Of a stretch of DNA of 53,867 bases, positions 45,111 to 53,867 are shown in pieces. This stretch comes from Comamonadaceae bacterium (GTDB lineage Bacteria > Pseudomonadota > Gammaproteobacteria > Burkholderiales > Burkholderiaceae_C): positions 1-53,867 of the forward strand of contig JAABPX010000020.1 of the NCBI GenBank assembly GCA_011391745.1, written 5' to 3'. The first letter of the stretch is position 1. Each line of letters opens with the position of its first letter. The notes below the pieces were generated by a model. The model had not been told where the DNA came from and made no database searches. It saw only the letters and a program-made list of their open reading frames with translations. Position numbers and translations under genes: made by a program.

Positions 45111-45911
45111 ATGAAACTGAACATTCAAGGCCATCACTTATTCGCAGACACCGGCGGCACGGACCACCACCCCGATCGCCCCACAGCGGTATTCATACAC
45201 GGCGTACTCAACGACCACCGCATTTGGCGTGAAGTTTCGCAAGCGGTGGCCCAAGCGGGTTGGAATGTGTTGGCTTTGGACTTACCAGGGCACAGCCAGA
45301 GCGACGGCCCTGTGCCGAGAAGCGTGGAGACCGCAGCCGACACCGTCTTGGCCTGTTTGGATGCCTTGCAGATCACCCAAGCCGCCCTGATTGGTCACAG
45401 CTGGGGGTCTTTGATTGCGCTGGAGGCCGCGGGTCGAGATGTGGTCCAACAAGCTGCCCGTGTGCGCGCCTTGGTGATGGTGGGCACGGCCTACCCCATG
45501 CGCGTCTCGCCAGCCCTGCTCGACTTGGCCATCAGCGATCCGCTCAAAGCCATCGAAAAAATCACCCGCTATTCACACGCCGCGACAACCGACACTGCGA
45601 TCATTCAAACCAGCCAGTCGCTCATGCTGAGCGTGCAACAACGCGACCCCGCCGCCCAAGCGATGCACACCGGCTTCTTGGCCTGCGATCAATACCGAGG
45701 CGCCGAAGCGGCCATGAAGCGTCTGAGCTGTCCAATCTGCTTGGTGTTGGGGCAAAGCGACCAAATGACGCCGCCAGCCGCCGCACAAACCCTCATCGAT
45801 TGGGCCCAAAGACCGACCGTGGTGAAAGTCGACGCTGGGCACGCCATCATGAGCGAGGCCCGCGAGGCGCTGCAGCAGGCTTTAATTGAGGCGCTACAGG
45901 GCCGAAGTTAA
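45111..45911 (+). CDS. Alpha/beta hydrolase
   Basis: VFIHGVLNDHRIWREV; nucleophile elbow LIGHSWGSLIALE; late Asp/His KVDAGHAIMSEA. Confidence 0.9.
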   Translation: MKLNIQGHHLFADTGGTDHHPDRPTAVFIHGVLNDHRIWREVSQAVAQAGWNVLALDLPGHSQSDGPVPRSVETAADTVLACLDALQITQAALIGHSWGSLIALEAAGRDVVQQAARVRALVMVGTAYPMRVSPALLDLAISDPLKAIEKITRYSHAATTDTAIIQTSQSLMLSVQQRDPAAQAMHTGFLACDQYRGAEAAMKRLSCPICLVLGQSDQMTPPAAAQTLIDWAQRPTVVKVDAGHAIMSEAREALQQALIEALQGRS

Positions 45912-45926
45912 GGTTGTATCAGGCCT

Positions 45927-46904
45927 TCACTGCGCGGTGGTGCTACCGGGCATTTGCCGCTGCGCATCCAAAAAAATATGCGCGGCGTCCACTGGGTCAA
46001 AGCGATGGGGTTGTCCACAAAACTCACACGTCACATCCACCTGCCCTTGTTCAGCCAAGATGGACTCGATTTCATCGGCCCCCAAGCTGCGCAGCATGGC
46101 GCTGACGCGCTCGCGTGAACAGGTGCAGCGAAAGCGCGGACCCTCTTCACCCGTCAAGGGATCAAAACGAATCACGTCCTCTTCCCAGAACAAACGTCGC
46201 AGAATGGTTTCGGCATCCAAGGTCAACAATTCCTCGCGCTTCAAACTTGAGGCCAAAATGGCGATGCGGTTGTAATCTTCACTCTGACCGATGTGGTCTT
46301 CATCGCCGCGGTGCACACCACCGCCCAAATTGTCTTGACCTTGCATGGGCAAGCGCTGAATCAACAAACCCGCCGCCACCCGATCGTCGGCGGCGAGCAC
46401 CAAGCGGGTGTCGAGTTGTTCGCTCTGCAGCATGTAGTGCTCAATCACCTCGCTCAAACGCTCCAAGTTCTCACCATGGTCACCCACCAAGGGCACCACG
46501 CCTTGGTAAGGTTGTTGGCCTGGCAAACGGTCTTGCGGGTCCAAGGTGATGGCGCAGCGACCTTGTCGATTGACGTTGACCATGTGTGAAAGTGGCACAT
46601 CTTTGGCCACGTTGCCGATGACGGTGGCGGTGGCACGCAAGCTGAGGTCGGACTGCACCTCGGCCACCGCCAGCTTGACCGGGCCATCACCCATGACTTG
46701 CATGACCAAGGCGCCATCGAACTTGATGTTGGCTTGCATGAGTGTGGCTGCGGCGGCCATCTCGCCCAACAAGGACTGCACCGCTGGTGGATAAGCGCCG
46801 CTCAAAGCGCGGCGCTGCAAGATTTCTTGCCACGCATCGGTGAGACGAACGAGCATGCCACGCACGGGCTTGCCCTCGAAAATGAATTTGTGAAGTTCGG
46901 ACAA
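45927..46904 (-). CDS. hslO: Hsp33 redox chaperone
   Basis: FRCTCSRERVSAMLRSLG...VDVTCEFCGQPHRFD zinc-binding CxC/CxxC. Confidence 0.96.
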   Translation of the reverse strand: MSELHKFIFEGKPVRGMLVRLTDAWQEILQRRALSGAYPPAVQSLLGEMAAAATLMQANIKFDGALVMQVMGDGPVKLAVAEVQSDLSLRATATVIGNVAKDVPLSHMVNVNRQGRCAITLDPQDRLPGQQPYQGVVPLVGDHGENLERLSEVIEHYMLQSEQLDTRLVLAADDRVAAGLLIQRLPMQGQDNLGGGVHRGDEDHIGQSEDYNRIAILASSLKREELLTLDAETILRRLFWEEDVIRFDPLTGEEGPRFRCTCSRERVSAMLRSLGADEIESILAEQGQVDVTCEFCGQPHRFDPVDAAHIFLDAQRQMPGSTTAQ

Positions 46905-46922
46905 TCGTCGGCTTTCGTTGAA

Positions 46923-47447
46923 TCAGGCCAGGGGTTTGAGGCCACGGCGGTGGCGCTCGGCGTTGGCCACGTAATGGGCCGCGCTCTTGCGCAAGCCCTC
47001 GATTTGTTCGGGCGTGAGCTCGCGCACGACCTTGGCTGGCGAGCCCATGATCATGACACCATCGGGGAATTCTTTGCCCTCGGTGACAAGCGATCCCGCC
47101 CCGACCAAGCTGTTGCGCCCGATGCGCACACGGTTGAGCACCACCGCACCGATGCCAATGAGTGAACCATCGCCCACAGAACAACCGTGCAAGACCACTT
47201 GGTGTCCCACGGTCACGCCTTGACCAATCGTCAAGGGCACCCCGGTGTCGGCGTGCAAGACACTACCGTCTTGCACATTGCTGTTCGCACCGATGGTGAT
47301 GGTGGCCGTGTCGCCACGGGCCACCGCGCCGTACCACAGACTGCTGTGCTCGCCCATCACCACATCACCCATCACTTGGGCGTTGGGGGCCACCCAAGCA
47401 CTGTCGGCCACTTGGGGCACAAGGTCGTCGAGTTGGTAAATCGGCAT
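46923..47447 (-). CDS. Gamma carbonic anhydrase family (hexapeptide repeat) protein
   Basis: Left-handed beta-helix repeats; NVQDGSVLHADTGVPLTIGQGVTVGHQVVLHGCSVGDGSLIGIGAVVLN. Confidence 0.93.
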   Translation of the reverse strand: MPIYQLDDLVPQVADSAWVAPNAQVMGDVVMGEHSSLWYGAVARGDTATITIGANSNVQDGSVLHADTGVPLTIGQGVTVGHQVVLHGCSVGDGSLIGIGAVVLNRVRIGRNSLVGAGSLVTEGKEFPDGVMIMGSPAKVVRELTPEQIEGLRKSAAHYVANAERHRRGLKPLA

Positions 47448-47491
47448 TGGGGTTCCTTGGAAGACGGGGGTCGAGAACTAGAATTGTAGGG

Positions 47492-48295
47492 ATGACGCTG
47501 CGCCACCGTGCCCTGACCCTGTTGTGCCTCTCCGACCCCTTGGACAAATGCACGGCAGTGCACCGGTTGCGCGCCGATGCGCAGCACACAAGCTGGGACA
47601 CGCAGACCCAACTCTCCCCGCCCGAAGACAGCCTTTTGCCCGGTCGCCCAGCGTGCCCTCGCTTGGTACCCGCCGTGTCGGTGCCCCACCGAAGCCCCTT
47701 CACGCCCGAAGGTTTGGCCGCATTGGTGCATTCGATCGCCCACATCGAATTCAACGCCATCAACTTGGCACTGGATGCGGTTTGGCGTTTCCCCCAAATG
47801 CCCGAAGACTTCTACAGCGATTGGTTGCACGTGGCCGACGAGGAAGCCAGCCACTTTGGCTTGTTGCAAGACGAGCTTCGTACCCTGGGCCACCGCTACG
47901 GCGACTTTGACGCCCACGACGGTCTGTGGAGCATGTGTGTCAAAACCCAAGACAACATCACCGCACGCATGGCCTTGGTGCCACGCACCTTGGAGGCACG
48001 GGGCCTCGACGCCACACCCTTGATTCAAGCCAAGTTGCGCAAGGTCGGTACGCCGGCCGCCCTGCGCACGGTGGCGGTGTTGGACATCATTCTGCGCGAA
48101 GAAATAGGCCACGTGGCCATCGGCAACCGCTGGTACGGCTGGTTGTGCCGACAGCAAGGGTTGGACCCAGTGGCCCACTACCGTGCTTTGGCCCGCACCC
48201 ACGCCGCACCACGCCCCAAACCCCCGCTCAACAACGCCGCCCGCTTGGCCGCGGGCTTCAGTCAAGTCGAACTGGACTTTCTGCTCAGCGCCTGA
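47492..48295 (+). CDS. DUF455 ferritin-like protein
   Basis: LVHSIAHIEFNAINLALDAVWRF...DWLHVADEEASHFGLL; EEIGHVAIGNRWY carboxylate-bridge motifs. Confidence 0.9.
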   Translation: MTLRHRALTLLCLSDPLDKCTAVHRLRADAQHTSWDTQTQLSPPEDSLLPGRPACPRLVPAVSVPHRSPFTPEGLAALVHSIAHIEFNAINLALDAVWRFPQMPEDFYSDWLHVADEEASHFGLLQDELRTLGHRYGDFDAHDGLWSMCVKTQDNITARMALVPRTLEARGLDATPLIQAKLRKVGTPAALRTVAVLDIILREEIGHVAIGNRWYGWLCRQQGLDPVAHYRALARTHAAPRPKPPLNNAARLAAGFSQVELDFLLSA

Positions 48296-49231
48296 TCAGC
48301 CGCGCGGGTGGTGCTGGGCCACCACGGTTTTGAGTCGCTCGCGCGCCACGTGGGTGTAGATGGTGGTGGTGGAAATGTCGGCGTGGCCCAACAAAAGCTG
48401 GACCACACGCAAATCGGCACCATGGTTGAGCAAGTGCGTGGCAAAGGCGTGGCGCAAGGTGTGCGGCGACAGCGGGGCGGTGATGCCCGCTTGCCACGCG
48501 TATTTTTTGACCAAGTTCCAAAACATAACGCGGCTCATGGCCTGACCGGCGGTGGTGCCGCGCGAGGTCACAAACAGGTCCTCGCTGCTGCGCCCAGCCA
48601 AAAGGCTTGAGCGAGCCAGCAACAGGTAACGCTCCAACCACTGCCCCGCCACTTGGCCGTAGGGCACCAAACGCTCTTTGTTGCCTTTGCCAGTGATGCG
48701 CAACACCTGCTCATTCAAGGCCACGTGCCAAGTCTTGAGGTCCACCAATTCGCTCACCCGCAGGCCACTGGCGTACATCAACTCCAGCATGGTGCGGTCG
48801 CGCAAGCCCAAATCGGTCTGGGTATCGGGCGTGGCCAACAAAAGGTCCACTTGGTGCTCGCTGAGCGATTTGGGCACACGCATCGGCGTTTTGGCTGAAC
48901 CCAGGCGCAAGGTCGGGTCTTGGGCGATCAAGTGCTCACGCAAGGCCCAGCGGTAGTAACGCTTAAACACCGTCAATCGGCGATTGGCCGTGGAGGCCCG
49001 AGCCAAGGCATGCTCTGCGGCGAAATACGCATGGAGTTCGGCCTCGGAGGCTTGCAACAAGGTTCGACCTTGGGCCTGCAGCCAGCCCGCCAAGCGCTCC
49101 AAATCGCGTCGGTAGGCCGCCAAACTGTTTTTGGACAAGCCGTCCTCCAACCAAAGCGCATCGACGAAATCATCCGCTGCACCACGCAGGGGTTCGGGCC
49201 GATGGGGCATGGTCGATGCAGACTGAAACAT
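48296..49231 (-). CDS. xerD: Tyrosine site-specific recombinase XerD
   Basis: DFVDALWLEDGLSKNSLAAYRRDL; LMYASGLRVSELV; LSPHTLRHAFATHLLNHGADLRVVQLLLGHADISTTTIYTHV; start codon uncertain. Confidence 0.94.
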   Translation of the reverse strand: MFQSASTMPHRPEPLRGAADDFVDALWLEDGLSKNSLAAYRRDLERLAGWLQAQGRTLLQASEAELHAYFAAEHALARASTANRRLTVFKRYYRWALREHLIAQDPTLRLGSAKTPMRVPKSLSEHQVDLLLATPDTQTDLGLRDRTMLELMYASGLRVSELVDLKTWHVALNEQVLRITGKGNKERLVPYGQVAGQWLERYLLLARSSLLAGRSSEDLFVTSRGTTAGQAMSRVMFWNLVKKYAWQAGITAPLSPHTLRHAFATHLLNHGADLRVVQLLLGHADISTTTIYTHVARERLKTVVAQHHPRG

Positions 49232-49366
49232 GTTGGAGAGACCCTGTAAATCAACACCCACACTGGGGAAAACCCGCCCAAGCCGATACGCAATTACCCG
49301 TTGGTCGGATGCAAAAGCCTCGGGTATTCTGCACCTTTGTGTTCACAACAACCGAGGAGGTTTCTC

Positions 49367-50323
49367 ATGCGTGTTTTTCGTCAAGCCATCGCTGGCCTGG
49401 GTTTGGGTTTGGCCCTGATCGGCACCAACGCGGTGGCCCAACAGCAATTCATCAACGTGCTCACGGGCGGGCAAAGCGGCGTCTACTACCCCGTGGGCGT
49501 GGCCATTTCTCAGATCTACGCCAAAGACATCCCCAATGCGCGAGCCACCGCTCAAGTCACCAAAGCCTCGGTCGAAAACCTCAACCTCCTGCAAGCCGGT
49601 CGCGGTGAACTCGCCCTGACTTTGGCCGATTCTTTGTCCGATGCTTGGCAAGGCAATGCCGAGGTCGGCTTCCCCAGCAAACTCGACAAACTGCGCGGCA
49701 TCAGCGCCACCTACAACAACTACGTCCAAATCGTCGCCAATGCGGATTCGGGCATCAAAACCATCGCCGACCTCAAAGGCAAGCGCCTCTCGGTGGGCGC
49801 GGCCAAGTCGGGCACCGAGCTCAACGCACGCGCCGTCTTAAAGGCCGCGGGCCTGTCCTACAGCGACTTGGCCAAAGTCGAGTACCTGCCCTTTGGTGAG
49901 TCCGTCGAACTCATGAAAAACCGCCAACTCGACGCCACCTTGCAATCCGCCGGCTTAGGCGTGGCCTCCATCCGCGACTTGGCCACCGCCATCAAAATTG
50001 TCGTGGTCCCCGTGCCCGCCAGCGTCGTCGCCAAAATCGGCGACCCCGCCTACCAAGCCTCGGTGATCCCCGCCAACACCTACGCCGGTCAAACCACCGA
50101 CGTGCCCGTCGTGGCCATCCCCAACTTCTTGGTCAGCCACAGCGGTGTGTCCAACGACTTGGCCTACCAAATGACCAAAAGCCTCTACACCAACATCGAC
50201 ACGCTCTACGCGGCACACAACTCCATCAAGGTCATGAAACGCGAAAACGCCATCAAGGGCATGCCCGTGCCCCTGCACCCCGGCGCCGAACGCTACTACC
50301 GCGAGGTCGGCCTCATCAAATAA
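49367..50323 (+). CDS. TAXI family TRAP transporter solute-binding protein, copy 1
   Basis: Signal peptide ...GTNAVAQQQ, then FINVLTGGQSGVYYPVGVAISQIYAKDIPNARATAQVTKASVENLNLLQAGRGELALTLADS. Confidence 0.95.
   Translation: MRVFRQAIAGLGLGLALIGTNAVAQQQFINVLTGGQSGVYYPVGVAISQIYAKDIPNARATAQVTKASVENLNLLQAGRGELALTLADSLSDAWQGNAEVGFPSKLDKLRGISATYNNYVQIVANADSGIKTIADLKGKRLSVGAAKSGTELNARAVLKAAGLSYSDLAKVEYLPFGESVELMKNRQLDATLQSAGLGVASIRDLATAIKIVVVPVPASVVAKIGDPAYQASVIPANTYAGQTTDVPVVAIPNFLVSHSGVSNDLAYQMTKSLYTNIDTLYAAHNSIKVMKRENAIKGMPVPLHPGAERYYREVGLIK
49423..49499 (+). repeat. 77-nt perfect direct repeat, copy 1
   Basis: caccaacgcggtggcccaacagcaattc...ccccgtgggcg identical to 53791-53867. Confidence 0.97.
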
Positions 50324-50338
50324 ACCCACCATCAAAAC

Positions 50339-50373
50339 CCGCCCCGGGTGATCTCGGGGCGGCGTTTTGTTTT
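50339..50373 (+). terminator. Rho-independent terminator after TAXI copy 1
   Basis: ccgccccg-ggtgatct-cggggcgg followed by cgttttgtttt. Confidence 0.88.
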
Positions 50374-50407
50374 GGGGCCGAGAACCATATTTCTGAAATA
50401 ACCCGCT

Positions 50408-52219
50408 TTGCCAACGACAGCGATCGATCAACCCACATCGAGCCCTTTACGATCGATCAAAAGCGGGCCGGTCTTCTTGCTGATCACCGTCGCATCGTTG
50501 TCCTTGGTGGTGTGGTTGACTTATGCGTGGTTTCACAGCGTCGCCCTACAAGATTCAGAACGCTCCGGAAAGACCATCGTTCAGCGCCTTGCCAACGAAT
50601 TGTTGATTTCGGTAGAAAAATTTGAACATCTGCCCTATTTGGTGGGCGCGGAACACGTGTTGTCGCAGGCCCTGATGTTTCCGCAAGACAGGCAACGCCT
50701 TGCGGACGCCAACCGTTACCTAGAATTCGCTCAAAAACGCACCTCAGTGATGGCTGTTTATTTGATGGACATCGAGGGCAATACCTTGGCGTCCAGCAAT
50801 TGGAACCAGCCGTCGAGTTTTGTCGGACGAAACTACCGCTTTAGACCTTACTTTCAAACCGCACGCCATGGTGAAACCGGTCGGTTCTATGCCGTCGGAG
50901 CAACCACCGGTGAGCCAGGATATTTTATTGCTGCCCCCGTCAACCTGGGCAAGCACGTGGCTGGGGTCGTTGCCGTCAAAATTGATCTCAACGTTTTCGA
51001 AGACAGGTGGCGAGCGCAAGACTTGCGCATTGCGATCTCAGATGAAAAAGGTGTTCTTTTTCTAACCACCGAAAACACTTGGCGCTACCGAAGCCTCTAT
51101 CCGCTGTCAAAACAAGTGGTGTCTTTGCTCAGTCAAACATTGCAATACGGTCAGCCGACACCAATGACTTTGATCAACCATGAGGGGCCCAAACCCAGCC
51201 ATCGCATGGTGAGCCTGAATGTAGACGGCACACCTTATTTATTTCAAGGGCAAACCTTGGATGGGTTGGGCTGGCAACTGATGCTGTTTTCTGATCCCGC
51301 AGCACCAAAGGCCAGAGCCCTGTTGGTCGCCGAATTGGTGGGTATGGGTATGGCCTCTTTGCTCTTGCTCAGCGCATTGATATGGCAATACCGTCGTCGC
51401 ATTGCCGAAAGGCAAGCCTCCATGCGTGAACGTGCGCTCGTGGTGGCCGAACTGGAGCAACGCATCGCCAATCGCACCTCAGAGCTCACCACCGCCAACG
51501 ATGCGGCTGTTCAAACCGCCAAGTTGGCATTATTGGGTCAGATGGCGGCTGGCATCAGTCACGAATTATCCCAACCGCTGACCGCGCTGCGCACACTGTC
51601 CAATAACGCGAGCCAATTTTTAGAAAGACACGACGCAGACAATGCCCACCGGAATTTGCGCTTGATCGGTGAGCTCTGTGCACGCATGGGCAGCATCGTG
51701 GCTGAACTCAAAACTTTTGCCCGCAAAGAACCAGCTCGGCTGCAACCGATCGCACTCAAAAACGTCGTCAGCAGCACGCTGATGCTGATTGAACCCATTC
51801 GTCAGGCCTCTGGCACACAAGTGGTGAGTTCAGGCATCGATGGTCATGTCTTAGGAGACCCCATTCGGTTGGAACAAGTGCTGGTGAATTTGTTGCGAAA
51901 CAGCATCGATGCCATGCAAGCGCAAACCAATCGTCATATTGAAATCGGCGCACACAGCACTGCCGACGGCTTGGTCTGTATTTCCGTACAAGACCAAGGC
52001 CCGGGCTTGAGTGAGGACGTTCAACAGCACCTTTTTGAGCCTTTTTTCACCACCAAACCCAGCGGCCAAGGCTTGGGTTTGGGTCTGGCATTATCAAAAG
52101 CCATTATTCGTGAAATGGGTGGGCGCATAGAGGCGGTCAACACATGCCCAGGGGCACGCTTCAATCTCTTCTTACAACCCGTTCCTGCAACCAAACCCCA
52201 TGCACGTCCTACTGATTGA
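50408..52219 (+). CDS. DctB-like membrane sensor histidine kinase (TTG start proposed)
   Basis: Two TMs flanking a periplasmic sensor (VYLMDIEGNTLASSNWNQPSSFVGRNYRFRPYFQ), H-box GISHELSQPLTALRTLSNNA, DxGPG and GLGLGLALSK. Confidence 0.93.
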   Translation: MPTTAIDQPTSSPLRSIKSGPVFLLITVASLSLVVWLTYAWFHSVALQDSERSGKTIVQRLANELLISVEKFEHLPYLVGAEHVLSQALMFPQDRQRLADANRYLEFAQKRTSVMAVYLMDIEGNTLASSNWNQPSSFVGRNYRFRPYFQTARHGETGRFYAVGATTGEPGYFIAAPVNLGKHVAGVVAVKIDLNVFEDRWRAQDLRIAISDEKGVLFLTTENTWRYRSLYPLSKQVVSLLSQTLQYGQPTPMTLINHEGPKPSHRMVSLNVDGTPYLFQGQTLDGLGWQLMLFSDPAAPKARALLVAELVGMGMASLLLLSALIWQYRRRIAERQASMRERALVVAELEQRIANRTSELTTANDAAVQTAKLALLGQMAAGISHELSQPLTALRTLSNNASQFLERHDADNAHRNLRLIGELCARMGSIVAELKTFARKEPARLQPIALKNVVSSTLMLIEPIRQASGTQVVSSGIDGHVLGDPIRLEQVLVNLLRNSIDAMQAQTNRHIEIGAHSTADGLVCISVQDQGPGLSEDVQQHLFEPFFTTKPSGQGLGLGLALSKAIIREMGGRIEAVNTCPGARFNLFLQPVPATKPHARPTD

Positions 52220-53519
52220 AGACGACCCGGCCGTCATGCTGGGCGTTTCACAAGCGTTTGAATTGGCCAACATTCCCGTGCAGCAGATTGCCACGGTTGA
52301 GCAAGCGTTGCAGCAGTTTGCACACGAATGCCCTGCGGCCATACTCTGTGACGTCTGCCTGCCGGGTCAAGACGGATTCGACCTACTCAAGCACGTACAA
52401 ACGTTGGATGGCGAAGTGCCTGTCATTCTCATGACCGGGCACGGCGATATCCGCATGGCGGTGCAAGCCATGCACTTGGGGGCCTACGATTTCTTGGAAA
52501 AACCGTTTTCCTCTGAACGCTTGATCGATGTCATGCGTCGGGCGCTGGAAAAGCGCCAATTGGTGTTGGACAACCGTCATTTAAAAGCCTTGGTCGATGC
52601 TCGACACGAACACGGTCTTGTGGGGCAGACAAACGCCATGCTCCAAGTACAACAGCGGATTGCGGCTTTGGGGCCCACGCAAGTGGATGTGCTCATTTGT
52701 GGTGAAACCGGCACCGGAAAAGAGGTGGTGGCTCGCGCTTTGCACAAAGCATCGGGCAGAGCCGGCCCTTTCGTGGCCATCAACTGCGGCGCACTGCCCG
52801 AATCAATTTTTGAGAGCGAGATGTTTGGTCATGAGGCCGGTGCATTCACAGGGGCCACACGCAAACGGGTCGGTAAGCTGGAGTTTGCCCAAGGCGGGAC
52901 CGTCTTTCTCGACGAAATCGAAAGCTTGCCCTTGGCTCAACAAGTCAAACTGTTGCGGGTGCTGCAAGAGCGTGCGGTAGAAAGGCTAGGCGGCAATGAA
53001 AGCCACCGAATCGATTGCCGCTTTGTTGCCGCGGCCAAAGAAGATCTCCGGGCATTATCGAACTCTGGTTCTTTTCGTTCCGATCTGTACTACCGCTTAA
53101 ATGTTGCGAGCATCACGCTGCCACCGTTGCGTGAGCGTCGAGCGGATATTCCATTGCTTTTGGCCCACTGTCTGCGGCTATCGGCTGAGCGGTATCACAC
53201 CCATCCTCCACAACCCACAGCGGCTCAAATGGCGCAATGGATGTCACAACCTTGGCCCGGCAATGTCCGTGAGCTGAAAAATCTGGCCGAACGTTTGTGC
53301 TTAGGCCTAGAAAGCGAAACAAGCGCCAGCACTGCAGTCTCCAGTCAAGCCACACCGCTCAGCGAACAAATGGAGTGCTTTGAACGCCAACTGCTGATTC
53401 AGACCCTCACCGCCTGCCAAGGCAGCGTGGCCAATGCAGCCGAACATCTTCATGTGCCACGCAAAACGCTGTATGACAAACTGGCTCGACACGCCATTGA
53501 TGCGGCCCAATTCCGCTGA
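52200..53519 (+). CDS. DctD-like sigma54-dependent response regulator
   Basis: Receiver LLIEDDPAV...[34 protein letters not shown] loop; C-terminal Fis-type HTH. Confidence 0.96.
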   Translation: MHVLLIEDDPAVMLGVSQAFELANIPVQQIATVEQALQQFAHECPAAILCDVCLPGQDGFDLLKHVQTLDGEVPVILMTGHGDIRMAVQAMHLGAYDFLEKPFSSERLIDVMRRALEKRQLVLDNRHLKALVDARHEHGLVGQTNAMLQVQQRIAALGPTQVDVLICGETGTGKEVVARALHKASGRAGPFVAINCGALPESIFESEMFGHEAGAFTGATRKRVGKLEFAQGGTVFLDEIESLPLAQQVKLLRVLQERAVERLGGNESHRIDCRFVAAAKEDLRALSNSGSFRSDLYYRLNVASITLPPLRERRADIPLLLAHCLRLSAERYHTHPPQPTAAQMAQWMSQPWPGNVRELKNLAERLCLGLESETSASTAVSSQATPLSEQMECFERQLLIQTLTACQGSVANAAEHLHVPRKTLYDKLARHAIDAAQFR

Positions 53520-53644
53520 AACCAAAGTACAGGAACCGCCCAATGTGCAGCTTTCCGCACGCCACCGCTTCAAACTTTCTGACAAACCGCACAACAACGA
53601 CACCATTCGGTACGTCAACCCACGAGACACGGCCACACAATAAC

Positions 53645-53660
53645 TGGCGTGCTATTTGCT
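53645..53660 (+). promoter_or_regulatory. Candidate sigma54 (-24/-12) promoter upstream of TAXI copy 2
   Basis: TGGCGTGCTATTTGCT: GG-N10-GC spacing, TGGC...TTGC, ~60 nt upstream of the ATG, adjacent to a sigma54 activator gene. Confidence 0.75.
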
Positions 53661-53722
53661 TTGTTATTTATGCCTCGTGGCCAAGCGCTGCGAGGTTTTC
53701 ACAACCTTATATTGGAGACAAC

Positions 53723-53867
53723 ATGAAAAAAGTCCATACCTTCATCCGCACGTGTGCTGCAATCGTTGCCCTTGGCGGTACCCTCTTGTCCACCAACGCG
53801 GTGGCCCAACAGCAATTCATCAACGTGCTCACGGGCGGGCAAAGCGGCGTCTACTACCCCGTGGGCG
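53723..53867 (+). CDS. TAXI family TRAP transporter solute-binding protein, copy 2 (truncated by window end)
   Basis: MKKVHTFIRTCAAIVALGGTLLSTNAVAQQQFINVLTGGQSGVYYPVG. Confidence 0.93.
   Translation, partial: MKKVHTFIRTCAAIVALGGTLLSTNAVAQQQFINVLTGGQSGVYYPVG
53791..53867 (+). repeat. 77-nt perfect direct repeat, copy 2, running off the window end
   Basis: Identical to 49423-49499; the preceding base differs. Confidence 0.97.

Noticed and set aside
48296-49231. XerD as evidence of an integron or mobile element
   Set aside because: Looks like the housekeeping dif recombinase; no attachment-site repeats, integrase cargo or transposase nearby.

Overview
Window of high-GC, densely coding betaproteobacterial chromosome. 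It is probably Burkholderiales/Comamonadaceae, judged from gene order and the AroA-Cmk fusion; this was not confirmed by any search. About 50 genes are supported. Most are housekeeping: ftsH-folP-glmM, gyrA-serC-pheA-tyrA-aroA/cmk-rpsA-ihfB-lapAB, pyrG-kdsA-eno-ftsB, coaBC, rpiA, pyrD, ubiG, hslO and xerD. Three accessory or regulatory regions stand out. (1) 2.3-7.1 kb: an Aap/Bzt-type polar amino-acid ABC operon with a candidate sigma54 promoter and a structured leader. (2) 7.1-11.5 kb: a copper-handling cluster (His-rich small protein, TolC-like protein, multicopper oxidase, cupredoxin, DUF411-CusF fusion) with no inner-membrane pump. (3) 49.4 kb to the window end: a TAXI solute-binding protein, a DctB-like kinase, a DctD-like sigma54 activator, then a second TAXI binding protein behind a well-spaced -24/-12 promoter. 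The start of the second TAXI gene repeats exactly 77 nt of the first and runs off the window, which may mark an assembly break. There is also a REP-like inverted doublet between prlC and rpiA. No rRNA, tRNA, CRISPR or transposase was recognised. All calls come from reading sequence and translations; no database search was run.
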